A DNA stretch of 64,000 bases from an uncultured Bacteroidota bacterium (GTDB taxonomy: Bacteria; Bacteroidota; Bacteroidia; Flavobacteriales; Flavobacteriaceae), in assembly GCA_902628605.1 (NCBI GenBank), contig CACONV010000001.1, forward strand, positions 1-64,000, given 5' to 3'. The notes under the pieces are model-generated. The model did not search any database. It saw only the letters and a list, made by a program, of their open reading frames with translations, and had not been told where the DNA came from. Positions 32,171 to 42,456 of this stretch are shown here, piece after piece. The translations under genes were made by a program, and so were the position numbers. Position 1 is the stretch's first letter, and every line of letters starts with the position of its first letter.

Positions 32171-32977
32171 ATGAAAAAATATATTTTCCTTTTATTAATA
32201 GTAATTCCTGTAATAAGCTGCGATATATCGTCAGACAATAACCAAGGTACCACCGAAACAAATAATTATATCCAGTGGTCCAACGGGAATGAACTTCATG
32301 ACGAAATGATAAGAAGTGGAATTAATCACTTCTTAAATATCGAAAGAGAAAAGGCCTATGTTTTTTTTGAAAAGGCAACAAAATTAGACTCTTCCTCTTT
32401 TGCTGCACATGTAGTAATCGCGTCTATGTCTAGACCTAATTCAGAAAAACAAGAAATTCACTACGAATTGGCAAAAAAGCATTCAATGAATAAAAATGAA
32501 AATTCTAAAAGATTTGTTTCACTGCTGGATATTAAAAGTAAAAACGGAAACAGAGGTATTTGGGGGTCTTCAGCAGAAAAAAACAGTATATGGGAAGAAA
32601 TGTACGATGCTGAACCAAGGGGAAGGTTTATTCAGTTTTATAGAGCAACCTCAAGCCCAGATTTAAATCAGAGAATTAAAAAATTAGAGGAACTAAGGGA
32701 AAAATGGGGGGAACCTAATAATGCAGCAGTGATAAATTACTTGGGTTATTTATATTATCAGTCGGGTAATAAAGAAAAATCAAAAGAAACTTTTATGAAA
32801 TACTTAGAATTATATCCTGATGGTTATAATTCTTACGATTCAATGGCAGAGTTTTTTATGTTTGAAAAAGATTATGAAGAGGCAAAAAAATATTATGAAA
32901 TGGTATTAGATGTTTTTCCTTTTTCAAACTCTGCATTAACCTCTTTAAATGAAATAGAAAAATTATTAAAAAATTAA
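32171..32977 (+). CDS. TPR-repeat lipoprotein
   Basis: A 268-residue protein with a lipoprotein signal ([17 protein letters not shown]). After a Ser/Thr/Asn linker come helical repeats including [20 protein letters not shown] and, at the C terminus, [34 protein letters not shown] and [17 protein letters not shown] TPR units. It may be a scaffold or substrate-binding factor in the periplasm. The leader has a TATATTG box about 30 bases before the ATG. Likely first gene of an operon with the DUF1080 gene (20-base gap). Confidence 0.82.
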   Translation: MKKYIFLLLIVIPVISCDISSDNNQGTTETNNYIQWSNGNELHDEMIRSGINHFLNIEREKAYVFFEKATKLDSSSFAAHVVIASMSRPNSEKQEIHYELAKKHSMNKNENSKRFVSLLDIKSKNGNRGIWGSSAEKNSIWEEMYDAEPRGRFIQFYRATSSPDLNQRIKKLEELREKWGEPNNAAVINYLGYLYYQSGNKEKSKETFMKYLELYPDGYNSYDSMAEFFMFEKDYEEAKKYYEMVLDVFPFSNSALTSLNEIEKLLKN

Positions 32978-32997
32978 ATTTATTTCTTTTGAAAAAC

Positions 32998-33750
32998 ATG
33001 AAGAAAAGGGTTCTTCTCATATTGTACTCCATAACATTTGGAATTTTAAATTCTCAAAATCTTAAACCTGAAGACACTGAGATTTGGGATCCTGAACCTA
33101 AAATTATAACTCCAGGAACTTCTTTTAGAGATGCTCCCTCAGATGCAATTGTTCTATTTAACGGATTGAATTTAAATAAATGGATACACAAAAATGGTGA
33201 ACCTGCTAGATGGGATGTGAAAGATGATTATTTTACTGTTAAGCCTGGGTCAGGAAGCATTTTAAGTAAAGATTTTTTTGGTAGTTGTCAATTGCATGTG
33301 GAGTTTATGTCTCCAATTGATATTGAAGGAGATGGTCAAAATAGAGGGAATAGTGGTATTTTTCTCATGGATAACATAGAGCCTGGAGATGGATATGAGG
33401 TTCAGGTTTTGGACTCTTATGATAATAGAACATATTCTAATGGCCAAGCAGGAAGTATATATAAACAGCACATCCCATTAGTTAATGCATCAAAAAAACC
33501 AGGTGAGTGGCAGACATACGACATAATATTTAAAGCTCCCCTTTTTAATAAAAATGGAGAAGTTAAATCACCTGCATACATCACAGTATTTCACAATGGT
33601 GTTTTGATTCAAAATAATTCAGAAATACAAGGATATATCGAACACATTGGCTATCCTAAATATGAGGCCCATCCCCCTAAGTTACCTATTAAATTACAGG
33701 ACCACGGTAATCTCGTTAGTTATAGAAATATATGGGTTAGAGAGCTTTAA
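32998..33750 (+). CDS. DUF1080 (3-keto-disaccharide hydrolase) protein
   Basis: A 250-residue exported protein from ATG 32998; the frame also has a TTG at 32989. The DUF1080 (3keto-disac_hyd) concanavalin-like fold is clear: [83 protein letters not shown], and the end [18 protein letters not shown]. The family hydrolyses glycosidic bonds next to a 3-keto sugar, or binds such sugars. The Gfo/Idh/MocA oxidoreductase gene downstream could supply or reduce the keto group (inference). Confidence 0.9.
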   Translation: MKKRVLLILYSITFGILNSQNLKPEDTEIWDPEPKIITPGTSFRDAPSDAIVLFNGLNLNKWIHKNGEPARWDVKDDYFTVKPGSGSILSKDFFGSCQLHVEFMSPIDIEGDGQNRGNSGIFLMDNIEPGDGYEVQVLDSYDNRTYSNGQAGSIYKQHIPLVNASKKPGEWQTYDIIFKAPLFNKNGEVKSPAYITVFHNGVLIQNNSEIQGYIEHIGYPKYEAHPPKLPIKLQDHGNLVSYRNIWVREL

Positions 33751-33847
33751 ACCAACGTCACTATTTTAAGTAAGTAAAAAATTTTACCTTGTTTATTAGA
33801 ATCTTGAAATCAAACTTTGGATTAAAATATTTGTATATTTATTTTGT

Positions 33848-35161
33848 ATGAATCGAATAAACTTCATAAAAAAAACAGCTCTTATGACGAGCGCTGGACT
33901 TTTGACACACTCTCCCATTGCATTTGGTAATCCATCTAAAATTATTGGCTCAAATGAAAAAATAAAATTTGGTACTATTGGGGTGAATGGAATGGGATGG
34001 ACAGATTCAATGGCCCTTTTAAAGGTTCCAAATGTTGAATTGGTTGCCATTTGCGACGTAGATAATAGTGTTTTAGAAAAGAGGAAATATGAACTCGATA
34101 AATCAGGAATAAAGGTCAAAGTGTTTTCAGATTATAGAAATCTACTCGATGACTCAGAAATAGACGCGATTATAATAGGTTCACCTGACCATTGGCATCC
34201 CTTAATGATGATTCATGCTTCTGAAGCCGGTAAACATGTTTATTGTGAAAAACCAATAGCAAACTCAATTGGAGAGTGCAACGCTATGGTAAAAGCCCAA
34301 GAGAGATATGGTAATATAGTCCAAGTGGGACAATGGCAAAGAAGTATGAAGCACTTTCAAGATGCGGTAGATTTTATTTCCTCTGGAGTTCTTGGACCGA
34401 TTAGAACTGTAAAGGTTTGGTGCTATCAGTCTTGGATGCGTCCTAATCCTATTGTCCCGGACAGTCAACCCCCCAAGGGTGTTGATTATAAAAAATGGTT
34501 AGGACCAGCGTCTTTGAAACCATTTAATGCAGGACGTTTTCACTTCCATTTTAGATGGTTTTGGGACTACGCTGGAGGGCTTATGACAGACTGGGGGGTT
34601 CATCTTCTGGATTACGCTCTACTGGGTATGAATTCCTCATATCCAAAGTCAATTACTGCAAATGGAGGTAGATTTGCATACCCAAATTTAGCGCAGGAAA
34701 CTCCAGATACGCTTTTTGCAGTTTATGAATTTGATAATTTCAATTTGATTTGGGATTCTGCTATGGGTATTGATAACGGTTCATATGGACTGAACCACGG
34801 TATTTCATTTATTGGAAATTACGGCACTTTAGTGTTGAATCGAAAAGGTTGGAAAGTAATTGAAGAAAAGAAAAATAAAAGTAAAATCGCTAAGCCTTAT
34901 GTGAGAAAAACAGACAATGGATTAAATAACCACTTACTGAATTTTATAGAATCAATTAGAGCGAATGATCCCCAAAAAGTAAACTGCTCGATAAAAGATG
35001 GTGCTCTTGTCGCCAAGGTCGCACAAATGGGTAATATATCATATCGGTCTGGTAAAAAGTTGTTTTGGGATTCTACGTCAGATATTTTTACAAACAGTAG
35101 GGTCAATGAAGATTATGTTACTAATAAGTATCACAATGGATACAGCTTGCCAAAATATTAA
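33848..35161 (+). CDS. Exported Gfo/Idh/MocA family oxidoreductase
   Basis: A 437-residue NAD(P)-dependent sugar oxidoreductase. The N terminus (NRINFIKKTALMTSAGLLTH) is a signal sequence, so the protein is exported. The Rossmann domain begins IKFGTIGVNGMGWTDSMALL; the EKP motif is HVYCEKPIANSIGECNAMV, and MTDWGVHLLDYALLG holds the catalytic-site Asp/His. It can oxidise or reduce sugar hydroxyls, often at C3. It lies downstream of a DUF1080 gene and upstream of an ABA4-like gene (11-base gap), a layout suited to 3-keto-glycoside metabolism. Confidence 0.92.
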   Translation: MNRINFIKKTALMTSAGLLTHSPIAFGNPSKIIGSNEKIKFGTIGVNGMGWTDSMALLKVPNVELVAICDVDNSVLEKRKYELDKSGIKVKVFSDYRNLLDDSEIDAIIIGSPDHWHPLMMIHASEAGKHVYCEKPIANSIGECNAMVKAQERYGNIVQVGQWQRSMKHFQDAVDFISSGVLGPIRTVKVWCYQSWMRPNPIVPDSQPPKGVDYKKWLGPASLKPFNAGRFHFHFRWFWDYAGGLMTDWGVHLLDYALLGMNSSYPKSITANGGRFAYPNLAQETPDTLFAVYEFDNFNLIWDSAMGIDNGSYGLNHGISFIGNYGTLVLNRKGWKVIEEKKNKSKIAKPYVRKTDNGLNNHLLNFIESIRANDPQKVNCSIKDGALVAKVAQMGNISYRSGKKLFWDSTSDIFTNSRVNEDYVTNKYHNGYSLPKY

Positions 35162-35172
35162 AAAGGTTTATA

Positions 35173-35616
35173 ATGGACATTTATGAAATTTGTTTTTTAT
35201 TGTCAACTTTTTGGGTTGGGCCATTTTGGTTTGCGATGCTTATTAATCCCCGAGAAGAAAAGACCAAAAGAATGTTGAAAGGGCCTTGGTTTTATCTTGG
35301 ACCAATTATAATTTGGTATTTTTTGATGGCCCTCAATCCACAAGGTTTAATTGATCTAGCAGGAGGTAGTAACAATGACGAAGGGTTTCTAATTGGTCTA
35401 GCTAATGCTTTAGCTACTAAGCCTGGGGTGACTGCAACTTGGGCTCATATGGTAGCCGGGGATTTTTTTGTGACTAGATGGATTTGGTTAAAATGTATTG
35501 AAAATAATGCAAATAAATGGATTATGAGATTGTCAATCTTTTTTGGAGTAATGCTTATGCCGATTGGGCTTGCCATCTATGCAATTTTTGTTCCGAGTAA
35601 ATCTAAAATCAATTAA
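35173..35616 (+). CDS. ABA4-like (DUF4281) membrane protein
   Basis: A 147-residue protein with four transmembrane helices. The ABA4/DUF4281 pattern is seen in LLSTFWVGPFWFAMLINP, the GPWFYLGPIIIWYFLM helix, and the characteristic WAHMVAGDFFVTRWIWLKCIE (W-x-H-x-x-A-x-D-x-x-x-x-R-W-I). In plants the family is needed for neoxanthin formation; bacterial roles are unknown. It overlaps the convergent cysteine synthase-like gene by 4 bases. Confidence 0.85.
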   Translation: MDIYEICFLLSTFWVGPFWFAMLINPREEKTKRMLKGPWFYLGPIIIWYFLMALNPQGLIDLAGGSNNDEGFLIGLANALATKPGVTATWAHMVAGDFFVTRWIWLKCIENNANKWIMRLSIFFGVMLMPIGLAIYAIFVPSKSKIN

Positions 35617-36536
35617 TTATCAAAAAGTCCCTCGGATAGATATTTGAGACCTGTGTCGCATGCAACAGCTACAACTTTGGATGATGGCCCTAGTTTTTTT
35701 GATATTTGAATAGCTGCTGCTACGTTCATTCCGCTTGAAGTACCACAAAAAATCCCCTCTTTTGTAGCTAGATCTCTTGAAGTTTGTCTTGCAAGAGATT
35801 CATCTATTGTCATAACACTGTCAACTAATTTTGGATCATAAATTGCTGGTACAAAGCCAAGCCCAACTCCTTCCACGTTGTGTGATCCTTTAATTCCTTT
35901 AGACAACACTGGAGAGCTAGAAGGTTCAATTGCAATAATTTTGGATTTAGATTGAGCTTTTTTAAAAGCTTTAGCAATCCCCATCAGGGTCCCAGCTGTA
36001 CCAATCGTGTCGCAAACAGCGTTGATGTTTCCTTTTACTTGCTTTAAAATTTCTTCTCCCAATGGGATAAAACCCTTTATTACATCATAGTTTTGAAGTT
36101 GGTTTGTGAAAAATGTATTGGATTCTCTTGAAATATTTTGTGCTGTTTTTACCATTTCATTTATCAATTCTTTAGTTATTTTTCCATCTTTACTTTTTAA
36201 TACTTTTACCTCAGCACCCATTGATTTCATTAAATCAATTTTTTCTTTCCCAAAAACATCTGCAGTGATTAATTTAAACCGATATCCCTTTAAAGAACAA
36301 ACAAATGCTAATCCTGCTCCTGTGCTGCCTCCAGAATACTCAACAACAGTCATCCCTTTTTTTAAAAATCCTTTTTTTTCTGCCCCTTCAATCATAGCTA
36401 ATGCCATTCTGTCTTTTTTTGAACCTGTTGGATTGTAAGCCTCAAGTTTTACATAAATTTCACCACACCCTCCCTTAGGTAGGTTCTGAAGTTTAACTAT
36501 TGGAGTGTTCCCTATTGTTTCTAAAATGTTACTCAC
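35613..36536 (-). CDS. PLP-dependent cysteine synthase-like protein
   Basis: A 307-residue fold-type II PLP enzyme. The Schiff-base Lys lies in YNPTGSKKDRMA (Lys41), the phosphate loop is GTAGTLMG, and the substrate loop is VEYSGGSTGAGLAF, in which SGGSTG replaces the SGNTG of classical CysK. The variation suits a separate group of cysteine synthase-like proteins rather than a true O-acetylserine sulfhydrylase. The stop overlaps the convergent ABA4-like gene. Confidence 0.87.
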   Translation of the reverse strand: MSNILETIGNTPIVKLQNLPKGGCGEIYVKLEAYNPTGSKKDRMALAMIEGAEKKGFLKKGMTVVEYSGGSTGAGLAFVCSLKGYRFKLITADVFGKEKIDLMKSMGAEVKVLKSKDGKITKELINEMVKTAQNISRESNTFFTNQLQNYDVIKGFIPLGEEILKQVKGNINAVCDTIGTAGTLMGIAKAFKKAQSKSKIIAIEPSSSPVLSKGIKGSHNVEGVGLGFVPAIYDPKLVDSVMTIDESLARQTSRDLATKEGIFCGTSSGMNVAAAIQISKKLGPSSKVVAVACDTGLKYLSEGLFDN

Positions 36537-36594
36537 AAACTAAAATTAATTAATTTAACTCTTTAAATTTAAGGATAACTTTGTAAGTTCCTGT

Positions 36595-38094
36595 ATGAGA
36601 AAATTCTTTCTGTTTTTTATTCTTCTTTTTTGTAGTTGTACAAGTTCATATAAAAAAATTAAAGTTGGTAGTAAAAACCCTAACATCATAATTATTTACA
36701 TGGATGATCTGGGCTACGGTGATGTTAGTTCTTATGGGAAAGGAATTTTAAAAACTCCAAACATTGATAAATTGGCAAATGGTGGATTAAAATTCTTAAA
36801 TGGATACTCATCTTCTGCCACATGCACACCAAGTAGGTATGCAATGCTAACTGGAAAATATCCTTGGAGAAATCCCAGGGCTAAAATAATTACTGGTGGT
36901 TCTCTTATAATAGACACTACCGAAATAACTCTGCCAAAAATGCTCAAAACTAACGGTTACAAAACTGGAATTGTAGGAAAATGGCATCTAGGTTTGGGAG
37001 AAGATAAGATCAACTACAACACAATTATTTCTCCTGGACCAAATGAAATTGGGTTTGATTATTCATACATTTTAGCTGATACTCAAGATAGAGTCCCCTG
37101 TGTTTACATAGAAAATGGAAGAGTTGTAGGACTAGATTCTAATGATCCAATAAATGTAAATTTTGATAAAGACGATTATGGCTTGCCAACGGGGCTAAAA
37201 AATCCTGAGCTTACAACTATGAGATGGCATCACGGTCATAATGGGTCAATAGTTAACAGTATTCCTAGAATTGGATTTATGGAAGGTGGAAACAAGGCTA
37301 GATGGATAGACCAGAACATGGCAGATACCTTTTTAATTAAAGCAAAAGAGTACGTAATTGAAAATAAAGATGAACCTTTCTTCCTTTTTTATTCTCTACA
37401 ACAACCGCACGTTCCTAGAACACCCAATCCTAGGTTTGTTGGAAAATCTGGAATGGGACCCAGAGGAGATGTAATTATTGAGGCTGATTGGTGCATAGGT
37501 GAAATATATAAAACTCTAAATGACAATAAACTATTGGAAAACACATTGATTATTTTTTCAAGTGATAATGGACCAGTTCTTAATGACGGTTATTATGATT
37601 ATGCTGTTGAAATGCTTGGTGATCATACACCGTCTGGGGGTCTACGGGGGGGTAAATACAGTTTATTTGAGGCGGGTACAAAGGTACCTTTTGTTGCTTA
37701 TTGGAAAGATAAAATTAAGTCGGGTGTGTCGGATCAAATAATTTCTCAAATAGACTTATTCAACTCTATTTCTAAAATGATTGACTCTGATATTAAAACT
37801 GAAGATGGTAATGATTTTTCAAATCTAATATTAAACAATACCGGAAAGGGACGGAACGACCTTGTAATAGAGGCTATGGGAAGAACCGCTTACAGAAATA
37901 AAGAATGGGTGATGATTCCACCTTATAAAGGTCGAAAAATTGCAAAAAATGTTCAAATAGAACTTGGTAATTCAACTGACTACATGCTGTTTAACTTGGA
38001 AAAAGACCCGTACCAAAAAAACAACTTAGCTAAGGAAAAACCTGAAAAGTTAAAATTTATGATTTCAAGTTTTGATAAAATCAAAAGATATTAA
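36595..38094 (+). CDS. S1-family sulfatase (CTPSR active site)
   Basis: A 499-residue lipoprotein sulfatase (signal ending FCSC, Cys15). Metal ligands are in IIIIYMDDLGYGD (37-38), the active site is SATCTPSRYAMLTGKYPWR (Cys77), followed by VGKWHLGLGE and SSDNGP near residue 325. The C-terminal subdomain ends with DYMLFNLEKDPYQKNNLA, typical of arylsulfatases of polysaccharide loci. It converges with a serine hydrolase gene. Maturation needs the FGE encoded at 42457-43536. Confidence 0.93.
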   Translation: MRKFFLFFILLFCSCTSSYKKIKVGSKNPNIIIIYMDDLGYGDVSSYGKGILKTPNIDKLANGGLKFLNGYSSSATCTPSRYAMLTGKYPWRNPRAKIITGGSLIIDTTEITLPKMLKTNGYKTGIVGKWHLGLGEDKINYNTIISPGPNEIGFDYSYILADTQDRVPCVYIENGRVVGLDSNDPINVNFDKDDYGLPTGLKNPELTTMRWHHGHNGSIVNSIPRIGFMEGGNKARWIDQNMADTFLIKAKEYVIENKDEPFFLFYSLQQPHVPRTPNPRFVGKSGMGPRGDVIIEADWCIGEIYKTLNDNKLLENTLIIFSSDNGPVLNDGYYDYAVEMLGDHTPSGGLRGGKYSLFEAGTKVPFVAYWKDKIKSGVSDQIISQIDLFNSISKMIDSDIKTEDGNDFSNLILNNTGKGRNDLVIEAMGRTAYRNKEWVMIPPYKGRKIAKNVQIELGNSTDYMLFNLEKDPYQKNNLAKEKPEKLKFMISSFDKIKRY

Positions 38095-38100
38095 TTTTTC

Positions 38101-39261
38101 CTAGGGATGACTTTCAAGTACAAGCCTTATAAACTCTCCAACTTTACTTGGTTCTATCCATCTTGTAACTACAACGATTTTTTTATCTGGAATCACAACT
38201 ATGTAATTCCCTCCAAATCCAGCAGCATAGAAGACATTTTCAGGAACTCCCTCCCAGTATCTTGAAGTCCCTTTTTTGTTAAGCCACCACATGTAACCAT
38301 AACTTATGTTAGCAGGTGAGGAACTAGTGGCCTTTTTAATCCACGATTCACTAATTAGTTTTTTCCCTTTCCATATCCCATTATTTAAAAAAAGTAATCC
38401 AAAGCGTGCATGATCTTCTGTACTAATAAAAACTCCACCACCTGAGTGCCCACCTCCCGATACGGACTGAACTCGGTTCCCATCTATTTCCACCCATGAA
38501 TTTTTGTAACCATACCATCTCCAGGAAGTTGAGGCTCCAATTGGGTCCATTATAAATCTTTTAAGGATTTTGGGCAAGGGTTCTCTCCACACATGAAGTA
38601 AAGAATAGGCTAAAAGATTTACTCTCACATCATTATATTCATACTTTGTCCCAGGGGTCGTGTATAATCTATTTTTCCAATCATCAATTTCGCCTTCCTC
38701 CGGTGGCCTGTCAGCCCAATCATGTAAACCCCATAATGTTCCAGACCAATCAGATGATTGATTTAATAGATGTTCCCAGGTTATCTGACTATTATGCTTT
38801 CCATCAAAAGAATTGTCCCAAACTAAATTTTTAACTATATCCGTTGGTTTAAATAATCCACGATCTACCGCAAGACCTGCGACAGTTGAAAGGTAGCTTT
38901 TGGTCACACTAAATGTCATATCTACTCTTTTTGTGTCCCCCCAAGATGCAATTTGGTAGCCATTTTTTAAAATTATTCCAGAAGGAACTCCTCTTTTCTT
39001 TGTTGGACCGAGAATTTGATGATATGGCTCCTTCGAAAAGCCCTTAAGTATGGCAATTCTCAAATCTTTTTCTCCAGAATATTCATTTAATTCAGCAAAT
39101 GAAATAGCTTTTGATAATTTACTTAAACTAATATCATATTCTTTAGGATCTTTATTTTCCCATTTAGAGTTAGCAGCTGGAAAATAAATTTGTCCTACAC
39201 TGAGGTAACATGAAAAAATTGAAAATAAAATGCAAACTTTATGCGATGAGAGGTTTTTCAT
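38101..39261 (-). CDS. Exported serine hydrolase, beta-lactamase family
   Basis: A 386-residue protein with a signal peptide ending at SVGQ. Catalytic motifs: SVTK (Ser118-Lys121), YNDVRVN (Tyr-x-Asp rather than Tyr-x-Asn) and GGGHSGGGVF around residue 275. The rest (PGTKYEYNDVRVNLLAYSLL, WMW-like aromatic patches) resembles the 6-aminohexanoate hydrolase/esterase-type branch. It lies between two sulfatase genes, on the opposite strand, only 6 bases from the stop of the first. A carbohydrate or acyl-ester role in the locus is plausible but unproven. Confidence 0.87.
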   Translation of the reverse strand: MKNLSSHKVCILFSIFSCYLSVGQIYFPAANSKWENKDPKEYDISLSKLSKAISFAELNEYSGEKDLRIAILKGFSKEPYHQILGPTKKRGVPSGIILKNGYQIASWGDTKRVDMTFSVTKSYLSTVAGLAVDRGLFKPTDIVKNLVWDNSFDGKHNSQITWEHLLNQSSDWSGTLWGLHDWADRPPEEGEIDDWKNRLYTTPGTKYEYNDVRVNLLAYSLLHVWREPLPKILKRFIMDPIGASTSWRWYGYKNSWVEIDGNRVQSVSGGGHSGGGVFISTEDHARFGLLFLNNGIWKGKKLISESWIKKATSSSPANISYGYMWWLNKKGTSRYWEGVPENVFYAAGFGGNYIVVIPDKKIVVVTRWIEPSKVGEFIRLVLESHP

Positions 39262-39332
39262 TAGGCTTTAAATTTAATAATATTTAGGGTTTTTAACAGT
39301 TTATTCGTAATATAATAGTAGTATCAATTAAG

Positions 39333-40841
39333 ATGAACATTCAATTTCGTTGCTTATCAATTTTATTATTTTCACTCTTTATTTTGTTACATGGTTGTGT
39401 TAAAGACAAAGAGCAAAAAAAGAAACCTAATGTTATTCTAATTTTAGCAGATGACCTAGGTTGGACTGACCCATCATTTATGGGTTCCAAATATTATCAA
39501 ACTCCAAATATTGACAGACTAGCAGAGAGTGGATTAACTTTTTTTAATGCTTATTCATCTGCCGCAAATTGCTCACCGAGTAGGGCTACATTGCTATCTG
39601 GCAAATATCCAACTGACCACAAAATTTTTACAGTTGGAATTTCAGAAAGAGGGAATAAAAAAACCAGAAAATTAATTCCAGCAAAAAATGATACAATTAT
39701 AAAAGAACATTTTTTTTTAATGCCAGAAATGTTTAAAAGTATGGGGTATAAAACCGGTCATTTTGGGAAATGGCATTTAGGGCCAAAAGGATATTATCCC
39801 GAACAAAACGGTTTTGACGTAAACTTTGGCGGATACGAAAATGGAGGCCCAGGGAAGGGGGGGTATTTTTCTCCCTACAACAATCCAAAAATAGAAGATG
39901 GCCCAAAAGGTGAATATTTGACAGACCGCATTGGGAATGAAGTGATAAAATTTATTAGTGAAAATCAAAAAAGGAAATTTTTTGCCTATGTCCCATTTTA
40001 TTCTGTCCACACACCGATTGAAGCAAAGAAAGAATATGAGAAAAGTTTCCAAAAAAACGTGGGTGACCAATATCATAATAGGCCAGATTTTGCCGCAATG
40101 ATCCAATCCCTAGACGAAAATGTTGGAAAAATTATAGACAAAATCGAAGAATTAAATTTGACGGAAAACACACTTATTATCTTCACTTCGGACAATGGTG
40201 GGGTTAGAGCTATCTCAAATCAGTTTCCCCTTAGAGCCGGAAAAGGTTCTTATTACGAGGGGGGAATAAAAGTGCCGTTAATCTTTTCATGGAAAAAAGT
40301 AATTAAAAAGAAAAGTAAATCTTACGAGAGGGTTTCAAATATTGACTTTTATCCAACCATTAAAAAAATTATTGGTTATGAAAACAAAATTGAATTAGAA
40401 GGGCAAGATCTTAGCCCTATTTTTGTAAATAGAAAATTAAAAGAAAGATCTCTTTTCTTCCATTTTCCAATTTATCTCGAGCCATATAATGTTTACAAAG
40501 ATAATGCTAGAGATCCCCTTTTTAGGACAAAACCAGGATCGGTAATTATAAAAAATAATTGGAAATTACATCACTACTTTGAAGATGACTCTCTAGAGCT
40601 TTATAATCTAAAAGAGGATATATCCGAGTCTAAAAATACTGCTAGAAAAAACAAAAAAATAGCAGCTGAACTTTATGAGGAATTGAATAATTGGAGAAAA
40701 TTAAATAGAGCTTATATCCCTAAAAAAAAGAACCCATATTATGACAAGATGTTTGTTGATAGTTTGCTAAATTTAATAAGTAACAAAAAAATAAAAGGTA
40801 AGATTCCAGCTAACTTAAAATTATCTAAGTTTTATAAATGA
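39333..40841 (+). CDS. S1-family sulfatase (CSPSR active site)
   Basis: A 502-residue lipoprotein sulfatase (signal ending HGC, Cys22). Key sites: ILADDLGWTD (40-41), AANCSPSRATLLSGKYP (Cys80), FGKWHLGPKG and TSDNGGV. Residues about 95-120 hold an insertion (GNKKTRKLIPAKND). The stop codon overlaps the next sulfatase start by 4 bases (ATGA), giving translational coupling. Both are in one unit with a leader at 39300. Confidence 0.93.
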   Translation: MNIQFRCLSILLFSLFILLHGCVKDKEQKKKPNVILILADDLGWTDPSFMGSKYYQTPNIDRLAESGLTFFNAYSSAANCSPSRATLLSGKYPTDHKIFTVGISERGNKKTRKLIPAKNDTIIKEHFFLMPEMFKSMGYKTGHFGKWHLGPKGYYPEQNGFDVNFGGYENGGPGKGGYFSPYNNPKIEDGPKGEYLTDRIGNEVIKFISENQKRKFFAYVPFYSVHTPIEAKKEYEKSFQKNVGDQYHNRPDFAAMIQSLDENVGKIIDKIEELNLTENTLIIFTSDNGGVRAISNQFPLRAGKGSYYEGGIKVPLIFSWKKVIKKKSKSYERVSNIDFYPTIKKIIGYENKIELEGQDLSPIFVNRKLKERSLFFHFPIYLEPYNVYKDNARDPLFRTKPGSVIIKNNWKLHHYFEDDSLELYNLKEDISESKNTARKNKKIAAELYEELNNWRKLNRAYIPKKKNPYYDKMFVDSLLNLISNKKIKGKIPANLKLSKFYK

Positions 40842-42373
40842 AAATAAAGACTATTTGTACAACTTTATTCGCCTTATTCCTTTTATCATGTAGCGAAGAA
40901 AAGAATTTAAAAAATTTACCCAACATAATATTTATTTTGGCAGATGATCTTGGATATGGAGAGATTGGAGTTTTCGGACAAAAAATTATTGAAACGCCAA
41001 ACATAGACAATCTTGCTAAAAGTGGAATTATTTTAACAAATCACTACAGTGGGTCTCCTGTCTGTGCTCCAGCAAGAGCAGTTCTTTTAACTGGGCTACA
41101 CACTGGTCATAATCCTATAAGAGGAAATGATGAATGGAAAGAAAGAGGAAATGTGAAAAGTTTCGAGGCCATGCTCAAGGATCCAAAACTTGAAGGACAA
41201 AGACCTCTTCCAGACTCTATACAAACCGTCGCAAATTATTTAAATTCAAATGGTTATAAAACTGGAATGATTGGTAAATGGGGACTCGGTGCTCCAAACA
41301 CAAACAGTGTTCCTAACAAAAAAGGCTTTGATTTTTTCTATGGCTACAATTGTCAAAGGCAAGCACATACTTTGTATCCTACTCACTTGTGGATAAATAA
41401 TAAAAGACACATGCTAAAAAATAAAATAGTTGATAAAGGGCCGCTATTAGATAGCATGAACCCAAATAATTCTATTAGTTATAAACCTTATAATCAAACT
41501 GATTATGCTCCTGCATTAATGCACAAAGAGGCCTTAAATTTTATTGAACGGAATAGAAATAATAATTTTTTTCTTTATTATGCGAGTCCACTCCCTCACC
41601 TTCCTCTTCAAGCGCCTGAAAAGTGGGTTAATTATTATAGAAATAAAATTGGAGATGAAGAGCCTTACCTTGGAGAAAGTGGGTATTTCCCTAATCAATA
41701 TCCTAAAGCCACCTATGCTGCTATGATTTCATATTTAGACGAGCAAGTGGGCGAAATGGTTGATAAGTTAAAAAACATAGGTGCGCTTGATAACACCCTT
41801 ATAATTTTCACAAGCGATAATGGTCCAACACATGTAAGTCAGGTTGACATTGATTTTTTTAATAGTACAGGTATTTTTGTTAACTCTAAAAAAACTGTCA
41901 AAGGTAGTCTAAATGAGGGGGGTATAAGGGTCCCAACAATTGCCTCTTGGCCGAAAAAGATCAAAGCTGGTGTCAAGTCTAGCCATCCAAGTATCTTTTA
42001 TGATTTTTTTGCTACCGTTGCTGATATTATTGGTAATCCTTTACCTTACCCAATAGATGGTATAAGTTATTTACCAACCCTCGTTGGTGGTAAGCAACTA
42101 AAACATGATTACTTGTATTGGGAGTTTCCAGAGAAACAATACAAGGGTCAGCAGGCTGTTAGAAAAAACAAGTGGAAAGGAATACGGAAGAATTTGTTAT
42201 CTGGAGACTCAAAACTCCAACTATATAACTTAGATAATGATCCACAAGAAATTGTCGATTTGTCTGAAATTTATCCTGATACAGTCGCTGACCTAATGTT
42301 AGTTTTGAAAAAAGCTCATGTAAAAGCCTCATTGGAAAAATTTAATATGTCCATCTTGGATAAAACAAAATAA
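40838..42373 (+). CDS. S1-family sulfatase (CAPAR active site)
   Basis: A 511-residue lipoprotein sulfatase (LLSC, Cys18). Key sites: ILADDLGYGE (36-37), GSPVCAPARAVLLTG (Cys76), and TSDNGPTH. In the usual GKWHLG block the residue before Leu is Gly (GKWGLGAPN), a variant seen in some subfamilies. Long acidic and aromatic linkers follow. It is translationally coupled to the upstream sulfatase (ATGA overlap), so the pair probably removes two different sulfates from one glycan. Confidence 0.93.
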   Translation: MKIKTICTTLFALFLLSCSEEKNLKNLPNIIFILADDLGYGEIGVFGQKIIETPNIDNLAKSGIILTNHYSGSPVCAPARAVLLTGLHTGHNPIRGNDEWKERGNVKSFEAMLKDPKLEGQRPLPDSIQTVANYLNSNGYKTGMIGKWGLGAPNTNSVPNKKGFDFFYGYNCQRQAHTLYPTHLWINNKRHMLKNKIVDKGPLLDSMNPNNSISYKPYNQTDYAPALMHKEALNFIERNRNNNFFLYYASPLPHLPLQAPEKWVNYYRNKIGDEEPYLGESGYFPNQYPKATYAAMISYLDEQVGEMVDKLKNIGALDNTLIIFTSDNGPTHVSQVDIDFFNSTGIFVNSKKTVKGSLNEGGIRVPTIASWPKKIKAGVKSSHPSIFYDFFATVADIIGNPLPYPIDGISYLPTLVGGKQLKHDYLYWEFPEKQYKGQQAVRKNKWKGIRKNLLSGDSKLQLYNLDNDPQEIVDLSEIYPDTVADLMLVLKKAHVKASLEKFNMSILDKTK

Positions 42374-42456
42374 TTATTCTTTCCATATGACACTATTTTT
42401 ACCATATTTTAGATAGAAAATTGTGAGGACAAATTTTAGTAGTTAAAAATATAGAA

